From Apostichopus japonicus (Eukaryota > Echinodermata > Holothuroidea > Aspidochirotida > Stichopodidae), in contig NC_092572.1 of the NCBI RefSeq assembly GCF_037975245.1, forward strand, positions 23,544,489 to 23,608,488: 64,000 nucleotides of DNA, given 5' to 3'. Below, in pieces: positions 24,601 to 39,600 of this stretch (positions are counted from its first letter, which is position 1; every line of letters starts with the position of its first letter). The notes under the pieces were generated by a model, which was not told the origin of the DNA, searched no databases, and saw only the letters and a program-made list of their open reading frames with translations. The translations under genes were made by a program, and so were the position numbers.

Positions 24601-27600
24601 TCAATGTTCTTTTCCTTTCAGAGGAAGGAAACATAGGAAAAGGTCAGAGGTCGAAGTGGACCAGCAGCGATCGAGCTTAATTGACGTGGAAGTTGGAAAC
24701 AGCCAGTTTTATGCTAAGGTAAATTTCCGAGTATGACCTTGTCTATCCTACTGTATAGCTTTTGTTCTGGCATTAAGCATCTGATCACGTTTTGCAGAGT
24801 CTGAAATCCGTTCTAGCTGAGATTGTCTTGATGCGTATGTTGTTGGAAATATTTTACACCCAGGGCAAAGTTTGAACTGTTTTTTGGTCGTCCAAGAGGA
24901 CCAGGTTTCTGTTCCAAAGACATTCGAGTTGTTTACCATATACATCAAATTCAGATTGCAGTTGAGTACATTTCCACAAATAAACCTGGTAAATGATAAA
25001 ATCTCCGTGAGTTTAGATAAAATGAAATAAATCAAAGATTGCTGTGGGCGGTGGGCCCAATGGTCTACACAAATGGGGGGGGGGGATGGGGTAACGTACT
25101 GGTCCAGAGTTGGTGTCCTATTCACCAAACCTATACATCTCTCAGGACTGCATTGTACATGTCGGTCACGCTTTTTTCGGACAACCAAATTTGCTGTTTG
25201 AACAACCCAACAAAGTAAGACGGGTTTGTCCGAGGAGATAACCAGAAGGAAAAAAAAGGCCTCTTAAATTTTGCCCTGCAACTCGGCTTCTTGAGACTCA
25301 ATAAATCCCATATCAATACATCTTGATCTTAACTTAAGAAAATGAGATGGATTTACTTCGACGTAGATGTAAGTTACACAATTATCCCTGGTTATAGTTT
25401 TCCATACTGTGCAGTTCCTTCAATTTCTCCTGAAATGCTTACAGTTTCTTTCATGTAATTTTCTCAGAATTAATTAACCGAGCAGCGTGCAATTTTCCCC
25501 CCAAAGTTACCTACTGTCTCCCAAGGTTACTGTACCTTCAATTGTTTCTAAGTTATCTGTACTCTTATCTTCAATTTCCACTGAAGTACCAAATTTTTAT
25601 TTTTTGTTTTTTTTTGTTCCAGGTACCGCTGAGCCCGATAGAGCCTGAAGATAAGAACAATGACGTCGGTATTAAGAGACAAGCCACCATGAGGGTGAAG
25701 AAAATGTCCAGGTTGGTTGGTGATCAGTAGATTTATCATTTCTTGTCATCAAATATTTTCATCGACGTCTGTGACTAAGCATATCAATTATCACAATTGG
25801 CTATAAATAAGAGGATATATATCCATTAGAATTTGCAGTTCTGGAACAAAGAGAACTGCATGTATCCGTTGTTCACATTTATCCTTCACAAACAAGAAAA
25901 TATCCTAGTGTGTGGAAAAATGGGTAGGCTTAGTCTGCTGATGTGTAAGAGATATACATGTGGACTGCAGCTTTGATGGAAAGCAAGCAATCTTTATAAT
26001 AATAATAATAATTCTCAGTTCTTATATAGCACAACTTACAGTGAAGTCTTGCCGTGCTGTACTTAACCCTGGTCATTGGTAACTTGGTGCTTAATAAAGC
26101 TATCATCTAAAATCAAGTTCCCTTTGGTTTTTCCCTGAATAACAGTACACATCAGTTGCTGTACAGGAGTTTGAGGGCAAAACTTAATTAACCTAAACAG
26201 ATATTTCTTACATTTGTCACTTTGCCTAATTTGTACATACTTCCTTGTCCAATTCAGTCTTGCATGACCAAAGACTGGTCTCAAATCAAAGAGATATAAC
26301 TCTTGTTATATTTCTCTATTTTTTGCTGAGCCCTGAATCTCATTTTTTTTCAATCATATTTCTGGACTTTCTCTCATTTCAAGCATATTAATGTTGTCAC
26401 AAACATCTGTAGCCAATTTGCATCATGTATGATATTAGAATAGTAACTTGTAACTTTAACATCATACTTAATACATAACATGTAATACAAAGGACAAATA
26501 ATATCACATATATCCTACCATAGTACATACATGTTTCTACATATAATATCATAACCTACTGTATAAAGACATTGTGAAAATATTTTCTTACTTCATACTC
26601 CTCAGTAGTAATTTGTAATTAACATAATAAGCACTAGTAATTAACATAATAAGCTATTGAATTATTCATTTTCTTTCTTGCATACCACATCGTAATTTAC
26701 ATAAAGTAGCTATTGCATTATTCATTTTCCTTCTTGCATACCACATCGTAATTTACATAGAGTAGCTATTGCATTATTCATTTTCCTTCTTACATACCAC
26801 AGTGTTCAGGACACTTCCACTCGTTTTCCAAAACTGAACGACTGTGCTCACTTTCACTATGACAATGTTGAACTGAGTGAAGTAATGGTGAGTATCCGTC
26901 ATCTCATTGGTTAGAACCAGACATGTCAGTGAGTTTGTACTCCAATCACAGCACGGTTGCCGGTACTATATGACTCCACCTTTTGGGAGTTGTACTCATA
27001 CTCGGGGTATTTTGGAATCTCGAATAGATACTATAAGATTGAGTCTTGTACTCCTCTTTAGAACCGTGTACTCATACAGGTACTCATACCAAGGAGAATT
27101 CTACTTGTATTTGTACTTACTGTGCTGTTGTACTCAAACTAGTACAAGATTGAGTACTCAAACTTCTCCTTAGAGCCTTGTACTCATACAGGTACTCATA
27201 CCAAGGAGAATTTTACTTGCATTTGTACTTTATGTGCTGTTGTACTCATACTAGTACAAGATTGAGTACTCATTCTCATACTCATTTTTAGAACCTTGTA
27301 CTCATACCAAGGAGAATTCTACTTGTATTTGTACTTACTGTGCTGTTGTACTCAAACTAGTATCCTAGTACTAGTACTAGTATCTAGTATACTAGATCTA
27401 TATCTAGTATACTAGTATACTAGTACTAGTATCCTAGTACTCAAACTAGTATCCGCCAGAGGCGGAGTGTATAGCCTAGTGGTTAACGCCGGCATCTCCC
27501 AGTCATGAGATCCCCGGTTCGATTCCCCGCCGACAGCAAGGTGTGTCGTCTGGCAAGGGTGTTGTTCAATAACAACTTCCCGACATGGACGTTAAATGGA

Positions 27601-30600
27601 TGTGTGCCGAGAGATTGGCTTCGGTCAGCTTGCGAGTCTATAAGCCTCCATGGCTTCTTTCGCAAGTTCCTGCTTGCGGGAAGATCACATATACATACAT
27701 ACATACATAGTACAAGATTGAGTACTCAAACTTCTCCTTAGAGCCTTGCACTCATACAGGTACTCATACCAAGGAGAATTCTACTTGTATTTGTACTTTA
27801 TATGCTATTGTACTCACACTCCAAGTCTGGTTTTACCATTCATTCATGTATAGTATGTATTCATTCCAATCTCATTCCTGTCTGACCGTAAGAAAGTTAT
27901 GAATCAAGTACTACGGTGTCATATGTGATTTGAAACCCTGTAGGGTAAGCCTGCCTCATTTAACATTTCATTCTTGCAGAGTATATTACCCATTCCCAGC
28001 TTAGGGCTACTTGTTGAGTCAGTGAGTTATAACAAGCCTTTGGTGTAAGTTGATAGCATGTGATGCGATGAAGTAAAAAGAGCCAATAAATGGCTGCTTG
28101 TTGGTTATTTATTTTTTCTTTCTTTTCCCCTTTCTTAGCTATCTATGCATGACGACCCCGATTTTGAAGAAGCGTTGTCGAACAAGAATTCACTTCCAGA
28201 ATGCCTCATCGCAATCTTCACGGTCAGAGTGTCTAGCAAAGAGAGAGTCTGGCTCATCAAACGGAGCTACGAAGATTTCAGAGTCTTGGACAAACAGCTC
28301 CACAGTTGTATCTATGACAGACGATACAGCCAGCTAGTAGAATTACCAAAGGGTATTCCCCTGGCTGGTAACAAAGAGGTGAGGGTCTTACAGAAACGCT
28401 CAGATCGTGCAACAAAAAAAAAAAACAACTTTATGATACACAGGAAACAAGTAAGATATCTCTCGATTCCCACATCCACCACTGCGCTGATTTCACCCAG
28501 GTTATTTCCAATGCTTCAGATGGCTCTTAATATTTCAGTATTTCTAGAATATCCCTCCCCCCCCACCAATTTTTTGGGCCTGAAATTTGAGACAACATCC
28601 AAATTTTCTGATAACCTTAAATGCCATCTGATTTCTTATATTCTGCTGTTATGTTCTACTACCAGTTGCCATGGAGATATTAATTTAGTTACTATATTTG
28701 CTTTCAGCACCTTTTTGCATATGGCTGCCATTTTGGACCAAATCAACCATGTACTATCCAAATAAGGTTGCAATTTGCCAGCCCCTGTGTACAGCAGTTT
28801 CATATTTTCATCAAAATCATATCCCGTACACCGGTTGTACATTGATATTAATATCATTTAAAAAATCTTCTTTCTATGTTTCAAGCCAAGAAAAAAATTG
28901 GAAAATTGGAACTGTCGTATATTTCGGATGGTTTGCTTTCGAGAAAATAAGTTGTTGGTGTTACGGCCAAAGATAAAAATGATTGTCACTAGTACTTTCA
29001 ATTTTTGATTGATAAACTTTTGTTTTGATTATTAAACTTCCGTTTATATTCAAGGGGTTAATTGAACAACATTTCGTTTTGTTACAAGTCTTTGGGCACC
29101 ATGTCAAAGACAGAAGCTGCATCAGCAAGGGTGGATTAATTAAAACAATAGAGATTATCTCTGCCAAATCCCTCGCAGCAAGGCTGCATCAATATCAAAC
29201 AATAGAGATTATCTCTGCAGACCAGCATTGCCAACAGTGTGAAGCTATATAGTACACAACATTGTTTCCTAGGCAACCTGGATACTCCAGTTTGACATAG
29301 AACTTAGTTAATATTTCTATCCCAGGTTGAAGGCTTTTAGTCAACTCATTTACCATCAGACTTCCTGATATATTCAACTTTCTGTTTCCAAATTATTGCA
29401 ATCCTTGTATTAAGCATAAAGCAGCTTTCCTTTTTCGTGCAACCTGATGTATAAGCGACTGAACTAGGAATTATCCAAATGTTAGGTCACAAGTGATCAA
29501 ACGGCAGAGTGTTGTGATGTGAAGTCATTCATTAATTTGATTGGTTTCTCAACATTTTGCCTCCCAGAGTACAACTTTCAATATGGATATTTACAATCAA
29601 AAAGCAAACAAGAAAATTTCTAGAAAAGAAACTGCCTTCTTTTACCTTCAGTATTCGAAATGAAATTGAAGATTAATCCAGATTTTCAAAATGGACGTTG
29701 CATTTTATGGGCTTTTGGTATCACTTAAAATCAGATATTGTTCAAATTGGACTACATTAAAAAGAAAGGGGGGAAAAAAAGCAGATTTGAAGCATCTTTG
29801 TGGCGTTTAACTGCTCAACATTACCAACCATAACAAGTAAAATGTGAAGAATGTCGGCACTTGGTCAGAATAAGACACACGAATGGTTGACACCAGGAAA
29901 GTTCTTCAAATAACAGTCACTGAAATGAAGGAAATTTAAAATCATTCGCAGAAAGGAAACTTTCAAGCATATTTCGAGGGAAAATTTCCGTTCCTTCTCC
30001 AAGGTGTGAAATGATCAAATCAACCAGTCCAGGGAGTGAAATAACTTTGTTGTGCAATTTTCGTCTGGAACACCTGTCGAGGAATTTGTCTTCGAGCATT
30101 GCAAACGGATTACCCCTTAGATAAATATCTTCCTGCATTTTTATATTGGCTGATCTTGAAGTAAGTCCGTACTTGTCGCGGAGTTTTAGCGTAGTTAGCT
30201 GTATGTGTAGTCCACCTCATGGATCCTTTGGTTGTACTAAAATACTCAAGTTTAGAAATCCAATGAAGATATGTATATGGCCATCGAAGTGATGATGTAA
30301 TTGCAACACCAAACACATGTTATAAACACATGTATAAAAATGTGCATTTAAAACAGTAGGACTATGAGTTCTCGTCTTCCTACTTCCTCTCGGCTCATCC
30401 TTGTGCTTGCTTATATATGTTTTCTTCGAGAGTGCTTCGCCTATTGGCCCTGTCAAGGGCCAGCTCTTCCCAGTTCACTAAATTGATATTCCCTTTCTCG
30501 AGGTTTTGTTTTAGATTGTCTCTGTATCGTTTGTACTGCCCTCCTTGCTTTCCTTTCCCTTCAACCAACTCTTGAATACACATAGCTGCTTTGGTGGGCA

Positions 30601-33600
30601 ATTTTCCATACAAACTATGTGACCGGTCCATGGAAGAGTGGCCTTGGCAACTAGTGCCTCGAGACTGAGTGAATCTGCAAGTTGAAGCAGCGTTTTATTG
30701 TTTGTCTCACGGTCTTGCCATTTGATGTTGAGGATTTTACCATTGATACTAGAAGCCTCACCCTTTTAGTCTTTGCACTGATACCGGCGGTATTCACGTG
30801 AAGGGGATTTCTGCACATGTGTGTTCCTGCACTGTCGAACTAGTACTGAAATTTTCATCAAAACTTCAAAAACTCTCCAACTGTATCAGTTGCCATGACA
30901 ACTTTTATCTTTTCATTACAGGCTGTCAGGGCGATGCTGTCCCATTATTTGTCCAGATTTTCACAGATTGCCGGCAACATGATCAACTGTGGTCCCGTTC
31001 TAAACTGGATGGAGGTAAGATTTACATAGACAGGCATAAGAGTAGGTGTCAAAGAATCATACGGTGTCGACACATGACATCGGTTTTATTACTTAAGCTG
31101 CATGTGGTCTCTTTGTGACATTATAGTTGAAACATTTTACTATGATTTGTAAGGCAAATGTTTCTGATATTGTTTTGTGAATCTTGAGATATAACTTTTG
31201 TGACATTTCTTCATCTTAGTCATAGATAACCCTAACAAATAACACCATACAACACTTAACCAGATACTTAAGATCTGAGTTTATTAATATTAAAGGTTAA
31301 GAGAATTCAACACTTAAAACTGAGCACCCACAACCCCCCCCCCCCCCCTCCAAAAACAGTATGACCATGAACTGTTATATCACAGGTTCACCTTGTCTAG
31401 ACTGCCAAAATTATTTTACAGACCTCTGTCACTTAAAAAAATAAATAAAAAAAGAAAAGAAATCTTGCAATTACAGTGTAACAATATTTCAGACCATTGA
31501 CCAACATAAAATGTATTGTAGCGAAATATTGATATAGTATTGTGACAAATAACAGACTTTATTGCAGACTTAAATATTTTGCAGACTATATTGCAGACTT
31601 ATTGCAGACTTATATAACTCTTATAAGTCTTGTGACTTATTACAGAGCTTTAGAGAATTCGAACAAAGTTTAATTCACAGAATTGAGAGAATTATTGGTT
31701 CCAATTGCATTGGGATTGAGGGCCGCACTTGCCTCATAATCTGTGAATAAATAAACAACAACTCTAAGAGTCGAACTAAATACTGCAAGTTCTAATCGAC
31801 CTGACCCGACCCGACCTGACAGGAATGGCAAAAATTGTCTTTGTGTTGCAAATGGACTTATGTACAGTGTCTCCTTGGGGTATGTTGTCTACCTAGATTG
31901 GATGTATGGATGCATAGTGAACCTGTGATGTTACAACAATGTTTGTACCATTTTAATTTCATTTTTTGGGGGGGGGGGAGAATTTATATTCTACCATCAT
32001 TTTCTCCTAATCTGTCATCCATATGTGTATGTCAGTTGCGTCTTTCAGGTTTTGCTTGCGATACGTATTGAAAACCTCTTGAAATGTGTTTTCAAAGAGT
32101 CCATAAAACAACCAACGTTATTCTGAAGCGTGGAAAAGGTTATTAATTATCAATGTCACTAAAGCATGAAGAGTTTCTATTGTAAAATGTGACCAACATT
32201 ACAAAAAACATGTTTTACGGTGAAAGGAAACTAACGTTACCATTGATACTTTCCGTTTTGAGTTGCAACTGAAATTGAAAGTGTCTTGAAGTTAGTAATT
32301 TAGTTAAGCGTTACTTTCAGAATGGCTTCGTTATACATTCAAGTTCAGGAGATGATTAATCGGTTATGGCTACATCTTCGTCTGTAATCAGAAGATTTGC
32401 CATCTTGTCCTGATATTACAAGTTTTCTTTTGGGTGATTTTGCTGCAATGAATTCACCAAAATCACATTTTAGCATCAGTAACTATCTCTACCTCCCTCT
32501 TGAAATGGAAGGAGTAAAATACTTGTCTACTTAGGAATATATATATCTATATATATATATACTTGTATGAATATATATCTATCATTCAAATGTACACGAT
32601 AGTTTCTAAAAATGATAAACAGCTACTCTTTTGGTTGCAACTATCACAGCAACCCAGTGTTGTATGTTACAGTCGTCTGCTCGGTAGAGATTGTTTAGTC
32701 CCAGTCTAGTGCATCTAAACTCATGATACACGTCATGTTTATATAGCAGTCACTATGCCACATGGCATTGCAGTGTTATCTTGTGAACAGAGGTCCCCAT
32801 TATCGGGACGTCGAGGTTGAATTTTCAATTCTGATTTTCTTCACTTAGATTGATAAGCATGGCTACCAGATGAAGGTAAAGTAAATGCATGCGTAGCATG
32901 GATACATAGTCTTCGGTCTGGTTCAGCTTTGTCAGTTGTTTTAACTATCAAATCCAGCTCGGTCGTAAATGTGCGGACTCATTAAATGCTTACCTTTCAG
33001 TTTTCTTTTTAAAAGCTTTGAACGAGTATCATTAAGATTATGATCATTTTTGTCACTTTTCAGTTGCTACCTATATCTTTACATAGCAATTCAATATACC
33101 AGTGCAATACCAGAACTGCTGTCCAAAAGAATGGTCCTGATAAATATATATATATTTATATTATATGTACATATATATTCATTTTCAGTGTGTTTGTGTG
33201 AAAGTGTGTCTTAGACCAAGTTTTACCCCGATAAAGGTGTTTATTGTATTACATCTTTCCTAGCTCTTGTATTTCTTTTGACCATCCCAGCTGCCCACCC
33301 CCCCTCCTGCTCCTGATTGTCAATTCATTACTGTCCAGTTCTGTGCCCCCCCTTCCCTTCCCTTCAGGAAGCTTTCCGTTCCCCCTCCCTTCACGAACAA
33401 TGGCAGCTCAAAGGGTCAAGCACATTTTTGATGTAACAGTGTTTTGTCTCAAAAATGTGATTTTCACACGAAAGGCTGCATTCCTCAAAGACTCTTGATG
33501 ACAAAACCATTGCTTGATAAAGAAATTGAAGAGCCAAGATCTGTCCAGTACATTACGTCTACAGTCTTGTATACAAAGCCTCACTAATTTGATGTACATG

Positions 33601-36600
33601 ATGATGTAGTTGAACTCATCTATATCTGAAAAATATCAGGGAAAATAGGAAAAATTCATCGTGTCATATTTCTCTCATCCGATTCCTGGGTTTTATCACG
33701 TGGAAAACTCGGTGGTGATCTCTGGTTTAGTACAGGGTATTCGATTAGAGCGGTTCTTTTTGGCTAACATCCTTGGCAGAGAGAAAGGATTGCCAGGCCA
33801 GTATAACCCAGAGCAATGTATAGCTCGGTTGGTTGAAAGCTGGATTTGAATCACTGGCTTAAAACTCTTTTTTTTTCTTAAGTGATTCATTTTTGGTTGG
33901 TGCTATTTTTTGTTTCTTTTATTCAATAGTGATATCCGTATAGGGTATTCTACAACATGCTGTGGCATGTAGCTGCCACATTAGATGAACAGCGTTTTTG
34001 AAATGTACACCCTTGTCCGATTATTGTCTGGCTTTCTGGACGTTTCTTTGTTTAGTGTGCCTGTGCTCATATTCAGTATGTAAGAAGAGAGGTTTGATAC
34101 AAAGCAGATTGTGGTAAAACCCAATCTGTTGATTATTCATATGACAAACATCTCCTGCTACTAAGATACATGAACGTCGAACGCTATTCTTTGCTTGGTT
34201 AATAAGCATCACTTTAATTAGTCAAGTTACCTGTATGAATCGCTGCTGATATTATCAACACACCTGGCTTAGGAATATGACAACTATGTAAACTGCAGAT
34301 GAACCTAGCTTAAGTTGCAAGTTATATTATGGACACAAGTCTCAAGTGCTGCTGCAAGTGATGCTAAGTACCTAAATATTAAACTAGTTTGACCAAAGCA
34401 CCCCTGGTACACACTTCTTACACCCCCATTCATCCCTTCCCCACCCAACCATGTAGGAAACACGTGGTTTCATTTATCCTTCGTTGAGACCTCACAGATC
34501 TGTTTTCTCTAAGCTTAAATCTTTGAGAATTCATGAATAGTTTCATCATTAATACACTCACATTAAGTTTGTGTCTGGACATCATTCAATCAGGTATTTG
34601 AACCACATTCCCTCAATCTTTTGTATAGTTCTTCATAAAAAGTATCCAACCAATTTCCTTGAAAGGTCAACAAAAACTATGTCAAAAGCTTCAAAAGTGC
34701 CAGATTTTACTGTCAAGTTTAGTTTTAAGTGATTGCTTTATAAAGATTCATTTGTTTTATATATGTAATGCACATTAAGACAAACTGCTTGTATATAACA
34801 AGTTTGCCACACACACATGTAATCAACCAGATACAGTCAGAAAATGTGAAAACATCCCTATTCATTGCTTGCTAATGGAAACCTCTTCATTTAAGAACAT
34901 TTTGATCAACTCTAACTAAAACTAATTGCTGGGTGGGAGAATGAAAGTGTTAAACAAGCTGCTTTAAATGAATCAAGATCTTTTTCAAAGGTATACTTTT
35001 TGCATCTTAAGAAGGTCCTGCTAGGGGTGGAAACATCAGATCAATTAATCTTGAATAATTGCGGTAACTAGTATTTGGCTAAAATAACACTAAACATTTA
35101 ACTGAAGACAGACACGATACTGTCCTTAATTGTCTTAAGTACTTAAACAGCACTGTCTGTGTTTGGTTCCCATTGGTTTCAAAAATTACAAAAATGTTCT
35201 GAATTCAGTTAAAATTTTTGCATTCTGTCTTCAGATGGAAAACCATGGCAACCATGTTATAGCCAATGATGAATCAGCAATTAACATACCAGCTGTGGCT
35301 GCCGCTCACGTAACCAAGAGATACATAGCTCAGGCTCCGGACGAGATATCGCTCGAGGTAAACATTATACAATATCCCAGTAGATTTATGTGCAGTACTA
35401 CTGCAACTAGATGTATGCATATTCATCAGGCTTATTTCATTTCATTTATTTATTTTTGTTCTATCACAACATAAGTATGACATATGAAATAGAAGGAGAT
35501 AGGAAACAAAACTTGTGAAAGGAAGTGTACTAAAAAACCCTTTAGGACTTGTCGGGTAGTGACACTCCCTGAAAAAATACAGAACTTTACATTTAGAAAA
35601 GAGAACCAAAACAAACAGAACCACCCCTTCCTCTTTAATATCCAAAGATATTGTGCAGAAGTACTTGGGCTATACTTCTGCATATTCATCAGCTCATTAA
35701 TATTCATCTGATACATAGCCTAGGCTCTTGACATGATACCACTGGAGTTCACAGTGATCTGATATCTCATAGATACTTTGCAGTCCTACCAGCATGTGAT
35801 CATCACAGTTAGGTTTAATTGTAAGGATTAATCATGTAGAAAATGAGGGTGTGGATAATTGGATGCTATGTAGCTAGGCTTATGCATATTCATCATACTC
35901 ATTCATATTCATCTCAAACATAGCTTCCTGAAGTTATATAGCTGGAGGTAACAATGATCCAACTTCCCATAAACATTGTGTAGTAGCCGTTGCCACCCGG
36001 AAGAATATCAATTCTTTTGTTCATTGTTCCAACTGGCTGTTTGTGTGTAGGGACCACCCATCTCATGCATATTCATCTTTTGTTTAGGTCGGTGACATGA
36101 TCTCAGTGATTGACATGCCTCCATCAGAAGAGACATCTTGGTGGCGGGGTAAAAACGGCTTTGATGTTGGTTTCTTCCCTAGTCAGTGTATTGAGCTGAT
36201 AGGAGAACACTTACCACCATCTGTAGCTGAGAGAGTACCCAGAACACCAAAACCAGGTAAGAATCAAGCCCAGAATCACACCTACTGAACTCAAGATCTC
36301 TGGTCACCAGTGGGTTGTCATAGAAACTAGTAGAGTTTCAAGAAGTCTTGATATTGGCAAACTGTTTCAGAAACGACTGACAAACTACTGTACAAGCCAT
36401 CAATGACTGTAGTAAAGGTTGTGTAAAATGAATACATGAATATTCATACTGGTAACCATAGATACCGAGAGTCCTCTCATACGATTTGATGTTCATCTCT
36501 CCATCCATGCAAGTATCACAGTTAGGGTTAATAGTAAGGAAGATATCCTATAGAAAGTGCATTTCCGCGAACAAAAGAATACACTTCTAATACATATATC

Positions 36601-39600
36601 CATTACAGAGAAGCACATATCCTATGGATGTATCCTAGCACAGATATGGGTTGTTGGGTGGTATATTTTGCTATTGTTTGAATATATCAAAGACTTTTCT
36701 ATAACTAAATTGTTCCAAACTGTTTAAAAGGGAACCCTTTTGTCAAGAAAGTGGATTTTAATTCACTTGCATGGAACATTTTGTCATCTTTGTAGTTAGT
36801 TATTAAATAAAAGATTTTGGCATCAAAAAAAGACTTGCCAAACTTGTCATAAGCGTCTGACCAATAGTAACAACTTGAAATATATTAAGTACCATTCAAA
36901 ATACGTCTTCAAAACAATATCAGCAGGGAATCTGGTCACGACGTCGTCTTTGGGGACTGCAAAGAAAAGCTTAGTTCTCCTGCGATGTGTGATATTTCCT
37001 GGCCAAGTTTCAACTTCTCATAAACAGGGACATGTAATCTCACAACAGATAATTTTATTGACACTTGTGGATAATTGATGTGTATTTCCCTAAGAGAAGT
37101 AGGACGGTCATCAAGGAGAGAATCTCTCTCTGAATGCCATTTTCAATTTCGTCTTGAAAGTTTGTTAAATTTGTGGTCGGTCAATATAAAGTATACTTCA
37201 TTCGTTTAATTTTTCATCAGATATTGAAGATTCTCAGGAAGGTATATAATGTATTATATGTCAATATGTTTATGTAAAATTTGTTTGAATGTCAGTTTGG
37301 CTATCTCTTTTTTCTCCGCTCTCCTAAAACTCTTCACCCTGCCCCTCACCTCCTCCTCTGCTCACCATTTTCATCCTGTGTTTTAATAGTCTTAAACCTT
37401 AACTGACTTGTAGGACTATGTGGTGAAATGGCTGATCCCTAACAATTTCTGTCAGTGCTATAAAATGCAAAAAAAAAAAAACACAATCTGTCGTGCAGTA
37501 ATTTGTGATCATCTAGCTGTTCTTAATTATTGGAGTTAAGTGTGATACCAGCTGTCTTGTAGTCACTTAAGTACTTTGCAGAGAACCTGCCGTCTCCCAG
37601 TTACTCAAGTATTACAGTATGTAATGAACTTGTGATCTAGCAGTATTGTATTAAGTAATTGTGATCATGAAGCTTTTTGCAGTTATTTTGAGTTCTACGT
37701 GATGCCAGCCGTTTCGTAGTCACTTAAGTACTTTTTAAAGAACCAACTGTCTCCCTGTTACTTAAGTATTATGTGATGAACTTGTGATCTCACAGTCATG
37801 TATTATGTAATTGTGATAATGTAGCTGTCTGCAGTCATTTTGAGTTCTATGTGATGCCACTTAAGTACTTTGGAAAGGCCTAGCTTGTCTCCTAATGACT
37901 AAAGTACTTGTACTTATTGATTTTACTGCATCTCATAGACACATATGTAAATTCTGATGCTCTTGCCATGTACAATCATGTGGGTTCTACGTGTGATGCC
38001 CTGTTACATTTGACAACTTACAAAAAGATGTTGACCTCCCAACTTTACTTAAGTGCCTTGCAATACTTAAAACTATCTAGCAGTTTGGTATGGGAAGACT
38101 AAGGTGATTCTGTTAATGGTAGTAGTTACAGCAAATGCTTAGTAGCAAATGGCAATCTTTCACTCATTATTAAATCACATTTCACCCACTACTGAATCTT
38201 TTCCCTTTTCACAAGTGTATGAACTAATTATATATACCTAAACTTATACAACATTCCTTACTGAAGTCATTCTTCTTCACATTGAATGTTTCGGATAAAT
38301 GATAAGCTTTTCTAATGGTCATTCCATGTAATGGTGTAGCTCGGTAAGATTCAGTGACATGTAGTGGCTAACTCATTATAATTTGTTCATCTCATTTGAT
38401 GGTTATTAACTCATTGAGGTATTGAGTTCTCATTTAAATTGTAACTCATTACAATATGGTGTTCAACTGGTGTGTGATATGTCTTGGAGTACAGGGTTCA
38501 GGTGCCATGTAGTGCTCAACTTGTTACGTGGTATCCAATGCTCTGTGGTGGTTCAACCTTAATCTGTTTGTGCCAAGGTAAATGTCTGTATATTGTTGGT
38601 ATGTCATTACCAATAAATGATAGCATTATGCTGTCTATGACCGTACATGGTATTTTTAAAGTAACTTCCAAAGTGTAAGTAAAAAAATATGCCAACTTAT
38701 CTAAATGATCAGTCATAAGTTAGTCATACTACAAAGTTCATCAATCCAGAACATTTCACAGTATGTATGTATGTATGTATTTTAGATCCTCCTGCAAGCA
38801 GGAACTCGCGAAGAAGCCTCATTGGCAAGAGCCACAAGCTGACCGAAGTCAGTCTCTTAGATTCATATTTAACGTCCATGATTATGAATTGTCAATTGTC
38901 AACAACTCTGTAACTGGACGACATACATTAATCTTGGAGTGACTGGAACTTGGGACCTCATGATTGAAAGGCACCCGCGTTAACCACTGAGCCAACACTC
39001 CACAAGTGATATGAAAGAACGATTGGAGTAATTATCCAATTAAAACAGAAGTAAAGCCTCCCGTTTTTTTAGGTCCTATGACAAATCAAGCAATTGACTT
39101 CGCTCCTCGCTTACCTGTCTCCCCATCTGCACTTTTCTTATCTACACATTAGAACATTTAAGAGCCACTGAAATTTATGACATTATTTTTTTCCTCTTGT
39201 AGGCAGACAGTCCATCTTAAGTATGTACCCATTGTCCTTTTTTTTAGTCTTCTCTTTATTTTGGGCTGTCCCCTTGCATGGCAGGGGTGTTACCGCTTTT
39301 TGCCAAAACAGCAGTCAATCTGTGGTGATGAAACGTGTTATGTATGCATGTAAAGCTGAGCTGTAGTGTGTCTAGTCTATTCATGTCAGCATGCAGAGGA
39401 ATGCACTGGTGTAGATTACCGTCGTAATGGAAGTGCCGCATACATGTAAAGGTAACCATTAGATACGCATTTCAATGACAGGAAGTACTTCATTCATAAA
39501 TATACAATCTTCCAGTCTGTAGACAGGTTATAACACAACAAATGGATCTAATACTGTTCACTTGCCCTGCACGGTCAAAATCCATTTATTCCAAACTTCT

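Larger units (their letters stand above)
18636..24621 (+). other. RhoGAP gene intron 1 (about 6 kb)
   Basis: AT-rich intron holding the repeats listed separately (18967, 20480, 21770, 22124, 22317, 24320). Short open frames such as 23390-23749 have no recognised similarity. No other gene is seen. Confidence 0.6.

Noticed and set aside
27461-27540. A tRNA gene
   Set aside because: A and B boxes are present, but the cloverleaf does not close and the sequence continues into a body and (CATA)n tail repeated at 38763-39002, so it is a SINE.
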